DNA of 64,000 nucleotides, taken from assembly GCF_030852425.1 (NCBI RefSeq), contig NZ_NSDM01000001.1, positions 496,001-560,000 of the forward strand, written 5' to 3'. Both the position numbers and the translations under genes were made by a program. Source of the stretch: Saccharothrix longispora. Lineage in GTDB: Bacteria > Actinomycetota > Actinomycetes > Mycobacteriales > Pseudonocardiaceae. Position 1 is the stretch's first letter. Each line of letters begins with the position of its first letter. Positions 44,388 through 53,334 of this stretch are shown in pieces. The notes beneath the pieces are model-generated. The model saw nothing but the letters and a program-made list of their open reading frames with translations, was not told the origin of the DNA and did not search any database.

Positions 44388-45101
44388 ATGCGAACCGGTG
44401 TCAACGCGCGTCCGCCCTCGGCGGGTGGCGATCGGCGTGCCGCGGGACCGGGGATCGCCCTGGTCGACCCCGTGCCGCTGTACCGCGAAGGGGTGGCGGC
44501 CGTGGTCAGGCGCACGCCCGGCCTGCAGTGGCTCGGCGCGACCGGCCACCCGCACTCGGCCGTGCGCCTGCACGAGCGCCTGCGGCCGGACGTGCTGCTG
44601 ATCGACTCGGTCCTCGACCCGCAGGGGCAGCTGGCGACCCTGCTGGCGGGCAACGACCCGGCGCTCGTGGTCGTCTCGCTGGTGCGCGAGCCGCACCGCA
44701 CGGCGAAGTACGTGCGGGCGGCCCTGTCGGCCGGCGTGCACGGCCTCGTGCCCAGGGCGGGTGAGATCGGCGAGGTGCTGCAGGCGATCGTGCGGGCGCA
44801 CGCCGAGCGCGTGTACGTGGACCCGACCCTCGCCCCGCTGGCCGCGGGCTTCACGCCGACCGCCGAGGCCGGTTCGCGGCGGTCGCTGTCGCGGCGGGAG
44901 TACGAGGTGCTCCAGCTCATCGCGGACGGGTTGGAGAACCAGGCCGTGGCGGGCGAGCTGTACGTGTCGGTCGAGACCGTGCGCACGCACGTGAAGAACA
45001 TCCTGCGCAAGCTGCGGGCCCGCGACCGCACCCACGCGGTGTCGCTGGCCTACCAGGCGGGGTTGCTGGCGAGCGGGACGAACGCCCACCCCGCCGGCTG
45101 A
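44388..45101 (+). CDS. LuxR/NarL-type response-regulator-like transcription factor
   Basis: A regulator of about 237 residues. The receiver-like domain reads IALVDPVPLYREGVAAVVRR and LRPDVLLIDSVLD; the phosphorylatable Asp may be the D in LLIDS, but the acidic pocket looks degenerate (LVDP instead of DD). The C-terminal LuxR DNA-binding domain is LSRREYEVLQLIADGLENQA, then VETVRTHVKNILRKL. No histidine kinase is adjacent, so it may be an orphan or atypical regulator. Start is ambiguous: ATG 44388 or ATG 44382; longer frames from GTG 44298 run through the palindrome. Confidence 0.82.
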   Translation: MRTGVNARPPSAGGDRRAAGPGIALVDPVPLYREGVAAVVRRTPGLQWLGATGHPHSAVRLHERLRPDVLLIDSVLDPQGQLATLLAGNDPALVVVSLVREPHRTAKYVRAALSAGVHGLVPRAGEIGEVLQAIVRAHAERVYVDPTLAPLAAGFTPTAEAGSRRSLSRREYEVLQLIADGLENQAVAGELYVSVETVRTHVKNILRKLRARDRTHAVSLAYQAGLLASGTNAHPAG

Positions 45102-45106
45102 CCCCA

Positions 45107-45204
45107 CCGGGAGTCCAACCCCCAGAACCCCTGAGTTCCACGTTCGACCACCGGGTTGGCGACCTGGACGTAGAACCCAGGGGTCCTGGGGGTTGGACTC
45201 CCGG
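45107..45204 (-). terminator. Very long hairpin terminator of the fadE5-like gene
   Basis: Arms of 37 bases (45107-45143 and 45168-45204) with three mismatches, all of which become G-U pairs in the minus-strand RNA but not in the plus-strand RNA. It lies 27 bases past the minus-strand fadE5-like stop. An extra partial copy of one arm (GGTTGGACTCCCGGG) follows at about 45211-45225. Confidence 0.8.
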
Positions 45205-45230
45205 GACCTGGGTTGGACTCCCGGGTCAGG

Positions 45231-47069
45231 TCAGAACGACGCCTCGTCCACGTCCATGAGCGAGTTGTCCGTCGTCTCGGTGATCCTGCGGCGCGCGGTC
45301 AGCTCGGGGAGCACGCTCTTCGCGAAGAACGACGCCACGGCGACCTTGCCCTCGTAGAACGCCTTGTCGCGCGCCGACACGGTGCCGTCCAGCTTGGCCA
45401 GCGCCACGTCGGCCTGGCGCAGCAGCAGCCAGCCGACCAGCACGTCACCGGCGGTCATCAGCAGGCGGACGCTGTTCTGGCCGACCTTGTAGAGGTTGCG
45501 CACGTCCTCCTGCGAGCTGGTCAGGAACCCGACCAGCGCGCCGAGCATGCCCTGGAGGTCCTCCAGCGCCTGCTTGAGGAGGGCGCGCTCCTCCTTGAGC
45601 CGGCCGTTGCCGCCCTCGTTGTCCAGGAACGCCTGGATCTCGCCGCTGAGGAAGCCCAGCGCCTGGCCCTTGTCCCGGATGATCTTCCGGAAGAAGAAGT
45701 CCAGCGACTGGATGGCCGTGGTGCCCTCGTACAGCGAGTCGATCTTCGAGTCCCGGATGTACTGCTCGATCGGGTACTCCTGGAGGAAGCCCGAGCCGCC
45801 CAGGGTCTGGAGCGACTGCGCGAGCTGCTCGTAGGCGCGCTCCGAGCCGACGCCCTTCACGATCGGCAGCAGCAGGTCGTTGACCTTCTCGGCCAGCTCC
45901 TTGTCGGGGCCGCCCAGGGCGATCTTGTCCTGCTGGGTCGCGGTGTAGAGGTAGACCGCGCGCAGGCCCTCGGCGTACGCCTTCTGGAGCATCAGGCTGC
46001 GGCGCACGTCCGGGTGGTTCGTGATGGTCACGCGCGGCGCGGTCTTGTCCGTCATGCGGGTCAGGTCGGCGCTCTGCACGCGCTCCTTGGCGTAGGCCAG
46101 GGCGTTGAGGTAGCCGGTGGACAGCGTGGCGATGGCCTTGGTGCCGACCATCATGCGCGCGTACTCGATGACCTGGAACATCTGCGCGATGCCGTTGTGC
46201 ACCTCGCCGAGCAGCCAGCCCTTGGCCGGGACGCCGTGCTGGCCGAACGTCAGCTCGCACGTGGTCGAGACCTTGAGGCCCATCTTGTGCTCGACGTTGG
46301 TGACGAAGGCGCCGTTGCGCTCACCGGTCGACTCGCCGGTCTGCGGGTCGAAGTGCCACTTGGGCACCAGGAACAGCGACAGGCCCTTGGTGCCGGGCTT
46401 CGCCTCGATGCCGGGGCCCTCGGGCCGCGCCAGCACCAGGTGCATGATGTTCTCGGTCATGTCCTGGTCGGCGGACGTGATGAACCGCTTCACGCCGTCG
46501 ATGTGCCAGGTGCCGTCCTCCTGGAGCACGGCCTTGGTGCGGCCCGCGCCCACGTCGGAGCCGGCGTCGGGCTCGGTCAGCACCATGGTGGCGCCCCAGC
46601 CGCGCTCGATCATGATCTCGGCCCAGCGCTTCTGCTGCTCGGTGCCGTTGCGGTGCACGACGGCGGCGAAGTTGGGGCCGGCCAGGTACATGTAGACGGC
46701 GGGGTTGGCACCCAGGATCAGCTCGGAGGCCGCCCACTGCACCGACGGCGGGATGCCGAAGCCGCCCAGCTCGTTGGGCAGGGACAGGCGGTACCACTCG
46801 CCGTCCCAGACCGCCTGGTAGGACTTCTTGAAGGACTCCGGCAGGGTCGCCGAGTGGGTCTTCGGGTCGAAGACCGGGGGGTTGCGGTCGGCGTCGGCGA
46901 AGGACTCCGCCAGCGGACCGACCGCCAGGTTGTTGAGCTCGGCAAGCACGCCGCGCGCGGTGTCCTCGTCGGACTGCTCGAACGGCCCCGTGCCGAGGTG
47001 GTCCTGCACGTTGAAGACCTCGAAGAGGTTGAACTCGAGGTCCCGGACGTTGCTCTTGTAGTGACCCAT
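45231..47069 (-). CDS. fadE5: Acyl-CoA dehydrogenase, FadE5-like
   Basis: Flavoenzyme of fatty-acid beta-oxidation (first step), 612 residues, with the C-terminal extension of the mycobacterial FadE5 group. [17 protein letters not shown] and [11 protein letters not shown] are FAD/substrate motifs; [20 protein letters not shown] carries the catalytic Glu (YEGTT). [20 protein letters not shown] is the typical FadE5 N-terminus, so ATG 47069 is preferred over GTG 47081. Its promoter has two lipid-regulon palindromes. In mycobacteria fadE5 sits beside fadA2/fabG4/htdX; here it is 11 kb away. Confidence 0.92.
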   Translation of the reverse strand: MGHYKSNVRDLEFNLFEVFNVQDHLGTGPFEQSDEDTARGVLAELNNLAVGPLAESFADADRNPPVFDPKTHSATLPESFKKSYQAVWDGEWYRLSLPNELGGFGIPPSVQWAASELILGANPAVYMYLAGPNFAAVVHRNGTEQQKRWAEIMIERGWGATMVLTEPDAGSDVGAGRTKAVLQEDGTWHIDGVKRFITSADQDMTENIMHLVLARPEGPGIEAKPGTKGLSLFLVPKWHFDPQTGESTGERNGAFVTNVEHKMGLKVSTTCELTFGQHGVPAKGWLLGEVHNGIAQMFQVIEYARMMVGTKAIATLSTGYLNALAYAKERVQSADLTRMTDKTAPRVTITNHPDVRRSLMLQKAYAEGLRAVYLYTATQQDKIALGGPDKELAEKVNDLLLPIVKGVGSERAYEQLAQSLQTLGGSGFLQEYPIEQYIRDSKIDSLYEGTTAIQSLDFFFRKIIRDKGQALGFLSGEIQAFLDNEGGNGRLKEERALLKQALEDLQGMLGALVGFLTSSQEDVRNLYKVGQNSVRLLMTAGDVLVGWLLLRQADVALAKLDGTVSARDKAFYEGKVAVASFFAKSVLPELTARRRITETTDNSLMDVDEASF

Positions 47070-47104
47070 CTCGTCGCTCACTCCATGCTGGTCGGGGCGG
47101 TCCC

Positions 47105-47142
47105 CTACTGACCGGTAACAACAGGGTATTACCTGTCAGTAA
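47105..47142. promoter_or_regulatory. Two lipid-regulon palindromes upstream of fadE5
   Basis: CTACTGACCGGTAA (47105-47118; reverse complement TTACCGGTCAGTAG) and TTACCTGTCAGTAA (47129-47142). They are in opposite orientations 24 bp apart and match the sites before etfD and fabG4. Confidence 0.7.
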
Positions 47143-47251
47143 CCCCGGCAAGGCCGCTTGACCGGGTTGTGGCCAACCAGACGCCCCGCGGGTGCCGTCC
47201 GACCGTGGCGCGCACCCGGGAACCGGTGGCGCCCGGACCCGGTGACAGCAC

Positions 47252-47287
47252 GGGGCCGGCGCCCAGGAGGAGGTGGGCGCCGGCCCC
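47252..47287 (-). terminator. Hairpin terminator after the DUF1206 gene
   Basis: A perfect 14-bp stem (47252-47265 with 47274-47287) and 8-nt loop, 18 bases past the DUF1206 stop. Confidence 0.8.
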
Positions 47288-47304
47288 GATGACCTGGCGG
47301 CGGG

Positions 47305-48114
47305 TCAGACCTTGTGGGCCTTGGCCGCCGCGAAGCAGTAGAGGCCGAAGCCGAGGAAGCCCAGCGCGATCACGGCCAGCAGGAAGACCCCGTACGGCTG
47401 GGCCGCCAGGGTGTGCAGCGCCTTGTCCAACCCGCCGGACTCCGACGCGTCGGCGTTGAGCGCGGCCAGGCCGACCAGGACGCCGATCAGGGCGTACGCG
47501 ATGCCCTTGCCGATCCAGCCGATGCGACCGGTGCGCTCGACCCACTTGCGGCTGCCCGCGGGCAGCTCGGACATGTCCAGGTCGCGCTCGAAGGACTTCT
47601 TCACGCCCTTGCGCGCCACCATGAAGCCCAGGGCGATGATCGCCAGCGCCGCGATGCCCACGATGACCTGGCCGAACGGCAGCGCGAGGAACTTCGCGGT
47701 CCACTCCTGGGACTGCTGGGTGGAGTTGCTCTGCGACGAGCCGGTCGCGTAGTTCACCGCCGCGATCCCGATCGCGGTGGCGGTGATGGCACGCCCCACC
47801 GAACCGAACCGGTGGTAGACGCGCTTGCGCTTCTCGGTCTCCCAGCTGTAGCCGGAGACGGCCATGGTGACCTGCCACACCGCGAAGGCGAACAGGCCGA
47901 TCGCGATGACCCACAGCAGGAACGGGCCGAAGCCGGTCTCGGCGAGGAGGGCCACCGCGCCCTTCTGGTCGGTGCGCTCACCGGAGTCACCGAACACGAC
48001 CTGCGCCGTCAACGCCGCCAAGAGCACGTGTACGACCCCGTAGCAGACCATCCCGGCGCGTCCGAGGACCTGGACGGCGGGATGTCTCCGCACTTCCGAA
48101 GCAGTGGTAGCCAC
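47305..48114 (-). CDS. DUF1206-family membrane protein
   Basis: A 269-residue protein with six membrane helices arranged as three similar pairs (GMVCYGVVHVLLAALTAQVV, AITATAIGIAAVNYA, IGKGIAYALIGVLVGLAALN), the DUF1206 pattern. Function is unknown. The GTG start (48114) falls inside a perfect 16-bp-stem hairpin, with no ribosome site; GTG 48093 is the next option. Confidence 0.85.
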   Translation of the reverse strand: MATTASEVRRHPAVQVLGRAGMVCYGVVHVLLAALTAQVVFGDSGERTDQKGAVALLAETGFGPFLLWVIAIGLFAFAVWQVTMAVSGYSWETEKRKRVYHRFGSVGRAITATAIGIAAVNYATGSSQSNSTQQSQEWTAKFLALPFGQVIVGIAALAIIALGFMVARKGVKKSFERDLDMSELPAGSRKWVERTGRIGWIGKGIAYALIGVLVGLAALNADASESGGLDKALHTLAAQPYGVFLLAVIALGFLGFGLYCFAAAKAHKV

Positions 48115-48142
48115 GATCGGGTGACTACCCGATCGTGGCTAC
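48107..48142 (-). terminator. 16-bp-stem hairpin overlapping a start codon
   Basis: 48107-48122 pairs perfectly with 48127-48142 around a GACT loop. It lies 18 bases past the VanW stop and includes the GTG of the next gene, so it may act both as terminator and as translational control. Confidence 0.7.
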
Positions 48143-48159
48143 CGGCGAAACCCAGGGGG

Positions 48160-50487
48160 TCAGCCCTCGCAGATGATCTTGAACTGCGGGTCGTACCGGA
48201 CCGTCCGCGACTCGCTGCGCGACTGGCCCGTGCGGCGGTCGGTGATCGTGCGGGTGTCGGTCACCGAGAAGCCGGGCGCCCCGTTGCTCGGGCTGCACGG
48301 CTTGGTCGTGACCTTCTTCTCCTGCGGCGGCGTCGGGTTGAACTCGGCGCTGGTGGAGCCCGTCACGTCGTAGTTCTTGGTGCCCCACAGGACGATCTTG
48401 ATCGACGAGGGGGTCCAGATCGTCTGGATCGCCACGCCCGTCTCGTCCGGGTTGGTGAACTTGATGTCGATCAGGCTGTTGCCGGCGTTGTCCATGAACA
48501 CGGTGGCCTCGCGCCCCTTCGGGTAGCGCGTGATCCAGTAGCTGTGCTCCTTGTGGCCGGCGTCCTTCATGCCCGCGTTGTAGTAGGCGTTGTAGAGCGT
48601 CGTGGCGAACTGCGAGATGCCGCCGCCGACCGCGCGGCCGGGGATGCCGTTCTCGATGATGCCCGCCTCGACGTAGCCCTGCGCCGTGCCGCGCGGCCCG
48701 GTGTAGCCGTTGAGGCTGAACGTCTCGCCCGGCTTCACGATCGCGCCGTTGACCTTCTCGGCCACCACGCGGATGTTCGTGCCGGAGTCGGGCGCGAAGC
48801 CACCGGTCTGGAACTCGCCGATGACCTCCTTGATGCCCATCTTGTTCGCCTGCTCGGTGGTGACCTTCGCGGGCGTGTGCTTGTACTCGGCCTTGATCGC
48901 GCGGTCGTCGCCGCGCTTGAGCACGTCCATGAAGGTGGCCAGGGACTTCTCCCAGTCGACGCCGAGGCCGTCGACCGACTCCTTGACGGTGGGCCGGCCG
49001 CCCTCGAACACGATCTCGGCGTCCTTGCCCTCCTTCTCGGTCTCCTTGAGCTGCGGACCGGCGTGCTCGACGACCTTGTTGTTGTCGACCTTGGCGTTCA
49101 GGCTGCCGTCGTCGGCGGGCTCGAACACCAGCACCGTGCCGAGCTGCTCGGGCGTGAGCGTCGCGTCCTTGCCCTCGCCCTTGATGATCACCGGCGCGGC
49201 GACGGCGGGCTTGGCGACCTCGTCCAGCGTCTTCTCGACGCCCTCCTTGGTCGTCTTCACCGGGGTCGTGGCCACCGGCAGCTCGACCGTGCCGCCGTCG
49301 GCCCAGGAGGCGAGCATCGCCTCCGACGCGCCGGGCACGTCGAGCTTCTGGCCCTGCTTCGGGTCGACCGCGACGGCGTTCGCGCCCTCGAAGCGGATCG
49401 TGCCCTCGGCCGGGTCGTGGTCGGTGGTGCCGCGCAGGCCCTCCAGCGCGGCGGTGAGCTTCGCGTCGTCGTTCTTGGTGGCGAAGCCGACCTCGTGCGA
49501 GGTGAAGAACGAGGTCAGGCGCGTGATCGGGGACAACGGCTGGCTGCCGGCCTGGTCGAGCGTCTTCGCCCAGTCCAGCTCCAGGCCCGCGGCCTTCGGG
49601 TCGACCTCGACCTCCACGTCGCCCGCGCGCGCCTTCACCGGCGCGGCCAGGCGCGGACCGATCTCGTCGCGCAGCTTCTGCTCGGCTTCGCCGTGGCCCA
49701 TGCCGCCGACGTCCACGCCCGCGACGGTCACGCCGCGCGGCACGTTGCCGGAGGAGATCAGGATGTCCAGCCCGTAGAGGACGACCAGCACGCCGATCGC
49801 GGCGGCGGCGATGAGGCCGGTCCTGCGCAGGCGCTTGCGCTTGGCCTCGGCCTCGTCGGCCCCGGCGCGCTCGTCGACCATGACCGGGCCGTACACGCCG
49901 GAGTCGTTCGGCTCGGGCGCGGTGACCGGGGTGGCGAAGACCGTGGTCTGCTCCGACGGCGACGGCTGCCGGCCGAACCCGCCGGGCGGGGTGTGGATGG
50001 CGCGGGTCTGCTCGCCCGCCGCCGGCGGGGGCGTGACCGGCGGCGACGCCATCGCGCGCGTCTGCTCGGCCGGGATGGCCCGCGTCTGGTCGACGGGCAT
50101 CGCCCGGGTCTGCTCGGCCGGGATCGCGCGGGTCTGGTCGGCCGGGATCGTCCGGGTCTGCTCGGCGGGCTTCCGGTCACCGCCGGGGTCGCGCGCCTGC
50201 TCGCCGTTCAGGTTGCGCGTGGTCTCGCCGGACAGGGCGCGGGTCACGTCGGTGGGCGGCGCCGGCCGGGTGGCGGCCGGCAGGGGCAGGCCCTTGGGCG
50301 GCGTGACGTTCCGGACCGTCGCCGCGGGATCGGGCTCGGCGTCCGGCTCGTCCTGCGGCCACGCGGCCTCCTGCACGGAGGACGCCTGGATGTGCGCCGT
50401 CCGTTCGGATGCGGTGCCCGACGGGCGGACCGGCTCCATGGCCTTGGTCCGCTCGGCGTCGTACTCCGGTCGCTGGTTCTCCGGCAC
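48160..50487 (-). CDS. VanW-family cell-envelope protein
   Basis: A 775-residue single-pass membrane protein. The first 230 residues are disordered and cytoplasmic, including five [DE]QTRAIPA-type repeats; one helix follows (LIAAAAIGVLVVLYGLDILI), then two peptidoglycan-binding-like (PG_binding_4/YoaR) domains and the VanW domain with GGGISQFATTLYNAYYNAGM. VanW proteins are tied to glycopeptide response and cell-wall processing, but their reaction is unknown. GTG 50487 follows AGAGGGGGA. The repeated Thr residues could be Ser/Thr kinase targets. Confidence 0.87.
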   Translation of the reverse strand: MPENQRPEYDAERTKAMEPVRPSGTASERTAHIQASSVQEAAWPQDEPDAEPDPAATVRNVTPPKGLPLPAATRPAPPTDVTRALSGETTRNLNGEQARDPGGDRKPAEQTRTIPADQTRAIPAEQTRAMPVDQTRAIPAEQTRAMASPPVTPPPAAGEQTRAIHTPPGGFGRQPSPSEQTTVFATPVTAPEPNDSGVYGPVMVDERAGADEAEAKRKRLRRTGLIAAAAIGVLVVLYGLDILISSGNVPRGVTVAGVDVGGMGHGEAEQKLRDEIGPRLAAPVKARAGDVEVEVDPKAAGLELDWAKTLDQAGSQPLSPITRLTSFFTSHEVGFATKNDDAKLTAALEGLRGTTDHDPAEGTIRFEGANAVAVDPKQGQKLDVPGASEAMLASWADGGTVELPVATTPVKTTKEGVEKTLDEVAKPAVAAPVIIKGEGKDATLTPEQLGTVLVFEPADDGSLNAKVDNNKVVEHAGPQLKETEKEGKDAEIVFEGGRPTVKESVDGLGVDWEKSLATFMDVLKRGDDRAIKAEYKHTPAKVTTEQANKMGIKEVIGEFQTGGFAPDSGTNIRVVAEKVNGAIVKPGETFSLNGYTGPRGTAQGYVEAGIIENGIPGRAVGGGISQFATTLYNAYYNAGMKDAGHKEHSYWITRYPKGREATVFMDNAGNSLIDIKFTNPDETGVAIQTIWTPSSIKIVLWGTKNYDVTGSTSAEFNPTPPQEKKVTTKPCSPSNGAPGFSVTDTRTITDRRTGQSRSESRTVRYDPQFKIICEG
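50053..50172 (-). repeat. Five 24-bp tandem repeats within the VanW gene
   Basis: Each unit encodes [E/D]QTRAIPA or a close variant (QTRTIPA, QTRAMPV). Third-codon differences show selection at the protein level. Confidence 0.75.
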
Positions 50488-50582
50488 CGCTCCCCCTCTT
50501 GCCTCTCCGCAAGCTCCTGGGACTGATTACCCGACCGTCGTCACGCGACGATCACGGTCGGGCGGTTCACTGGTAAAACCCG

Positions 50583-50903
50583 TCACAGGTAAAGCCCGGT
50601 CCCGTGGTCCGTCCGCTCGGTGGCGGTGGCGTGCACGTCCCGTTCCCTCATCACCAGGTAGGTGTTCCCCTGGACCTCGACCTCGAACTGGTCCTCGGGG
50701 TTGAACAGCACGCGGTCGCCGACCTTGACGTGCCGCACGTTCGTGCCGACCCCCAGCACGTCCCCCCAGGCCAGGCGCTTCGCCATCTGGGCGGTCGCCG
50801 GGATCACGATGCCGCCGCTGCTGCGGCGTTCGCCGTCCTCCGGCGAGATCCGCACCATCACGCGGTCGTGCAGCATCTGGATCTCGAGCTTGACATCGGG
50901 CAC
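50583..50903 (-). CDS. GroES-like co-chaperonin
   Basis: A 106-residue protein of the Cpn10 fold: LHDRVMVRISPEDGERRSSG carries the mobile loop and GGIVIPATAQ the following strand; VKVGDRVLFNPEDQFEVEVQ matches the usual end. It has a 9-residue C-terminal extension and no groEL beside it. It is therefore probably a paralogue of the canonical GroES rather than the main copy. It lies nine bases downstream of the thioredoxin-NHL gene in the same direction. Confidence 0.78.
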   Translation of the reverse strand: MPDVKLEIQMLHDRVMVRISPEDGERRSSGGIVIPATAQMAKRLAWGDVLGVGTNVRHVKVGDRVLFNPEDQFEVEVQGNTYLVMRERDVHATATERTDHGTGLYL

Positions 50904-50912
50904 CAGCGGAGT

Positions 50913-52748
50913 CTAGATGCCCTCGTCGAGGCCACCCATCATCAGGGGTAGCCTGTCCGGTCCGCCGGTCTCGACGCGCACGGGCACCCCCCAGTCCTGG
51001 CGGGCCAGCTTGCACACCGGGTGCTCGACGGCCGGGTCGTCCGTGCAGCTCGCCGCCTGCGCGACGACGTGCAGCACGCCCTCGGCGAAGCCCTCCGCGA
51101 CCACGATCCGCCGGACCAGGTCGGTGCCCGTCCCCGCCCCTTCGAGCAGCAGTCCCGGCGGGGAGCTGGTGACCTCCAGGCGGGTGGACGGGCCGAAGCG
51201 GTCGTCGAGCTTCTGGCCGGTCGGCGGGGTGAACACGACGGCCAGTTCGACCTCGCCGGGCGCGATGACCGACGGCGGGCGCTTGACCCGGTGCGCGTCG
51301 CCGCCGACCAGTCGCACGCCGGGCGCGACGGGCCGTTCCAGGCGGTGCGCGGCGGAGGCCACGACGACCAGCTCGCCGTCGACCAGGACCGCGTCGGACG
51401 GTTCGGCGACGTCGGTGACCAGGGTGGACACCTCGCCGGTGGCCGGGTCGTAGCGGCGGACCGCGCCGTTGTAGGTGTCGGCGACGGCGACCGCGCCGTC
51501 CTGCAGCACGGTGACGCCCAGCGGGTGCTGGAGCAGGGCCTGGTCGGCCGGGCCGTCGCGGTGGCCGAAGTCGAACAGGCCCTTGCCGACGACGGTGTGG
51601 ACGGTGAGGTCCGCGTCCAGGTAGCGCAGCGCCGAGGTCTCGGAGTCGACCAGCCACAGCCGGTCGCCGTCGGCGGCCAGGCCGGAGGTCTGCGCGAAGA
51701 ACGCCTCCGCCGCGGGGCCGTCGTGCAGGCCCTCGACGGTGGTGCCGGCGAGGCGTTCGACGCGGTCCTCCAGCGGCTTGAACAGGCCGAGGGTGTGGTT
51801 GCCGGCGAGCGCGACGACGACGCCGCCGGCGGGCTCCCACCAGGCGACGTCCCACGGGCTGGTGAGGTCGATCGCGCCGGCCGGGCCGTCCGCGTCCCCG
51901 CCGCGCCACTGCTCGCCGGTGCCGGCGACCGTGGTGACCTCGCCGGTGTCCAGGTCGAGGCCGCGCAGCAGGTGGTTGACGGTGTCGGCGACGACCGCGT
52001 GGTAGCCGACCCGGGCGGCGACGTGGTCGGGCAGCAGCGCGATGCCGGCGGGTTCGGAGAACGTGGGGCGCGGGCCGTCCGCGCGGCCGCGCGCGCCCGT
52101 GCCGATGCGGCGGAGGACGGTCTCGCCGTCGGTGTCCAGCTCGACCAGGGAGTGGTGCGCCGAGTCGCTGACCAGGAGCGTGTTCGACGGGGTCAGGACG
52201 GCCTTGGCGGGGAAGCGCAGCTCGGTCGCGGCGGGCGGCGGCGCGACGTACGGGCCGTCACCGCGGTGCAGCGTGCCCTTGGCGTCGTGCTCGGCGACGA
52301 CCTCGGACACGACCTGGCGCAGCGCGTCGAGGTGACCCTCGCCGGCGGCGACGTGCACGACGTAGCCCTCGGGGTCGACCAGGACGAGCGTGGGCCACGC
52401 CTTGACGGCGTAGTTCTGCCAGGTGGTCAGCTCGGGGTCGTCCAGCACGGGGTGGTCCACCTGGTAGCGCTCGACGGCGGCTTCCAGGGAGGCGGCCTCG
52501 GCCTCGTGGGCGAACTTCGGCGAGTGCACGCCGATGGTGACCAGGACGTCGTGGAACTCGGACTCCAGGGGGCGGAGCTCGTCCAGCACGTGCAGGCAGT
52601 TGATGCAGCAGAAGGACCAGAAGTCCAGGAGCACGACCTTGCCGCGCAGGTCGCTGAGCCTGATCTCCCGGTTCCCCGTGTTGAGCCAGCCGCGCCCCAC
52701 CAGCTCGGGGGCGCGGACACGGGCGCGGCGGCGTTGAGCGGTCGTCAC
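50913..52748 (-). CDS. Thioredoxin-like / NHL-repeat protein
   Basis: A protein of about 611 residues. An N-terminal TlpA/NHLRC2-like thioredoxin domain contains FWSFCCINCLHVLDELRPLE, with CxxC (CINC) as the redox site. Residues from about 190 form an NHL beta-propeller (AKAVLTPSNTLLVSDSAHHS, ADTVNHLLRGLDLDTGEV and similar). It is the bacterial relative of NHLRC2. GTG 52748 gives the family's normal N-terminus (TTAQRRRARVRAPELVGRGW); ATG 52808 would add 20 poorly conserved residues. Possible thiol-redox role. Confidence 0.85.
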   Translation of the reverse strand: MTTAQRRRARVRAPELVGRGWLNTGNREIRLSDLRGKVVLLDFWSFCCINCLHVLDELRPLESEFHDVLVTIGVHSPKFAHEAEAASLEAAVERYQVDHPVLDDPELTTWQNYAVKAWPTLVLVDPEGYVVHVAAGEGHLDALRQVVSEVVAEHDAKGTLHRGDGPYVAPPPAATELRFPAKAVLTPSNTLLVSDSAHHSLVELDTDGETVLRRIGTGARGRADGPRPTFSEPAGIALLPDHVAARVGYHAVVADTVNHLLRGLDLDTGEVTTVAGTGEQWRGGDADGPAGAIDLTSPWDVAWWEPAGGVVVALAGNHTLGLFKPLEDRVERLAGTTVEGLHDGPAAEAFFAQTSGLAADGDRLWLVDSETSALRYLDADLTVHTVVGKGLFDFGHRDGPADQALLQHPLGVTVLQDGAVAVADTYNGAVRRYDPATGEVSTLVTDVAEPSDAVLVDGELVVVASAAHRLERPVAPGVRLVGGDAHRVKRPPSVIAPGEVELAVVFTPPTGQKLDDRFGPSTRLEVTSSPPGLLLEGAGTGTDLVRRIVVAEGFAEGVLHVVAQAASCTDDPAVEHPVCKLARQDWGVPVRVETGGPDRLPLMMGGLDEGI

Positions 52749-52845
52749 GTCGGGAGTCAACACGACATCAGGGGCGGATTGTTTCCCCGTCCACCATGTG
52801 GATGACATACCTTTCGTTTTGTTCGTTTCGAGCTACGCTTGAGGT

Positions 52846-53334
52846 ATGACAGCGATCATGGGAGAGCGCACGTTGCTGCCGCCTACCAGTCTGGAGAGCT
52901 TGTCGTCCTTCGTCGCGGCACTGGCCAGACCCGGTGACGGGAACGCCGCACTGCTTGCCCCGGACGGCACCCGGCTGGACCTTCCCGCCGAGGTGTTCGA
53001 CGTGCTCCGCAGCGTGGTGGCCGCCATGTCACAGGGGCTGGCGATCACCGTGGCTCCTCAGCACACCGTGCTGACCACGAGCGAGGCCGCGCATCTGCTC
53101 GGCGTCTCGCGCCCCACCCTGGTGCGCCTGCTCGAAGCGAAGAAGATCCCCTACGACCAGCCGAACCGGCATCGGCGGGTGCGCCTCACCGATCTCCTCG
53201 CATACCGGGAGCGGGCTCGCCGGGCCCGGGCGACGGGCCTGGACGAGATGGTCCGGGACGGCGAGGACGACGGCCTGTACGACCTGCCCTTGGACACGCC
53301 GTTCGAGCGGATGCCGAACGACGAACACAAGTGA
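52846..53334 (+). CDS. Antitoxin with excisionase-type DNA-binding domain
   Basis: A 162-residue antitoxin of a type II pair. The helix-turn-helix is LTTSEAAHLLGVSRPTLVRL then LEAKKIPYDQPNRHRRVRLT (residues about 80-120); the C-terminus is acidic (DGEDDGLYDLPLDTPFERMP) and would wrap the toxin. Its TGA overlaps the PIN toxin's GTG. The toxin is broken by frameshifts, so this antitoxin now stands without an active partner. The start lies next to a CATACCT/AGGTATG inverted repeat (52809-52848), a likely operator. Confidence 0.75.
   Translation: MTAIMGERTLLPPTSLESLSSFVAALARPGDGNAALLAPDGTRLDLPAEVFDVLRSVVAAMSQGLAITVAPQHTVLTTSEAAHLLGVSRPTLVRLLEAKKIPYDQPNRHRRVRLTDLLAYRERARRARATGLDEMVRDGEDDGLYDLPLDTPFERMPNDEHK

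Noticed and set aside
45213-47111. A 632-codon open frame opposite fadE5
   Set aside because: Antisense of a clear acyl-CoA dehydrogenase, with Arg/Gly/Val-biased composition only.
47314-50526. A 1,070-codon plus-strand open frame opposite DUF1206 and VanW genes
   Set aside because: No domain or signal, low-complexity composition from GC-rich antisense; the opposite strand carries recognised families.
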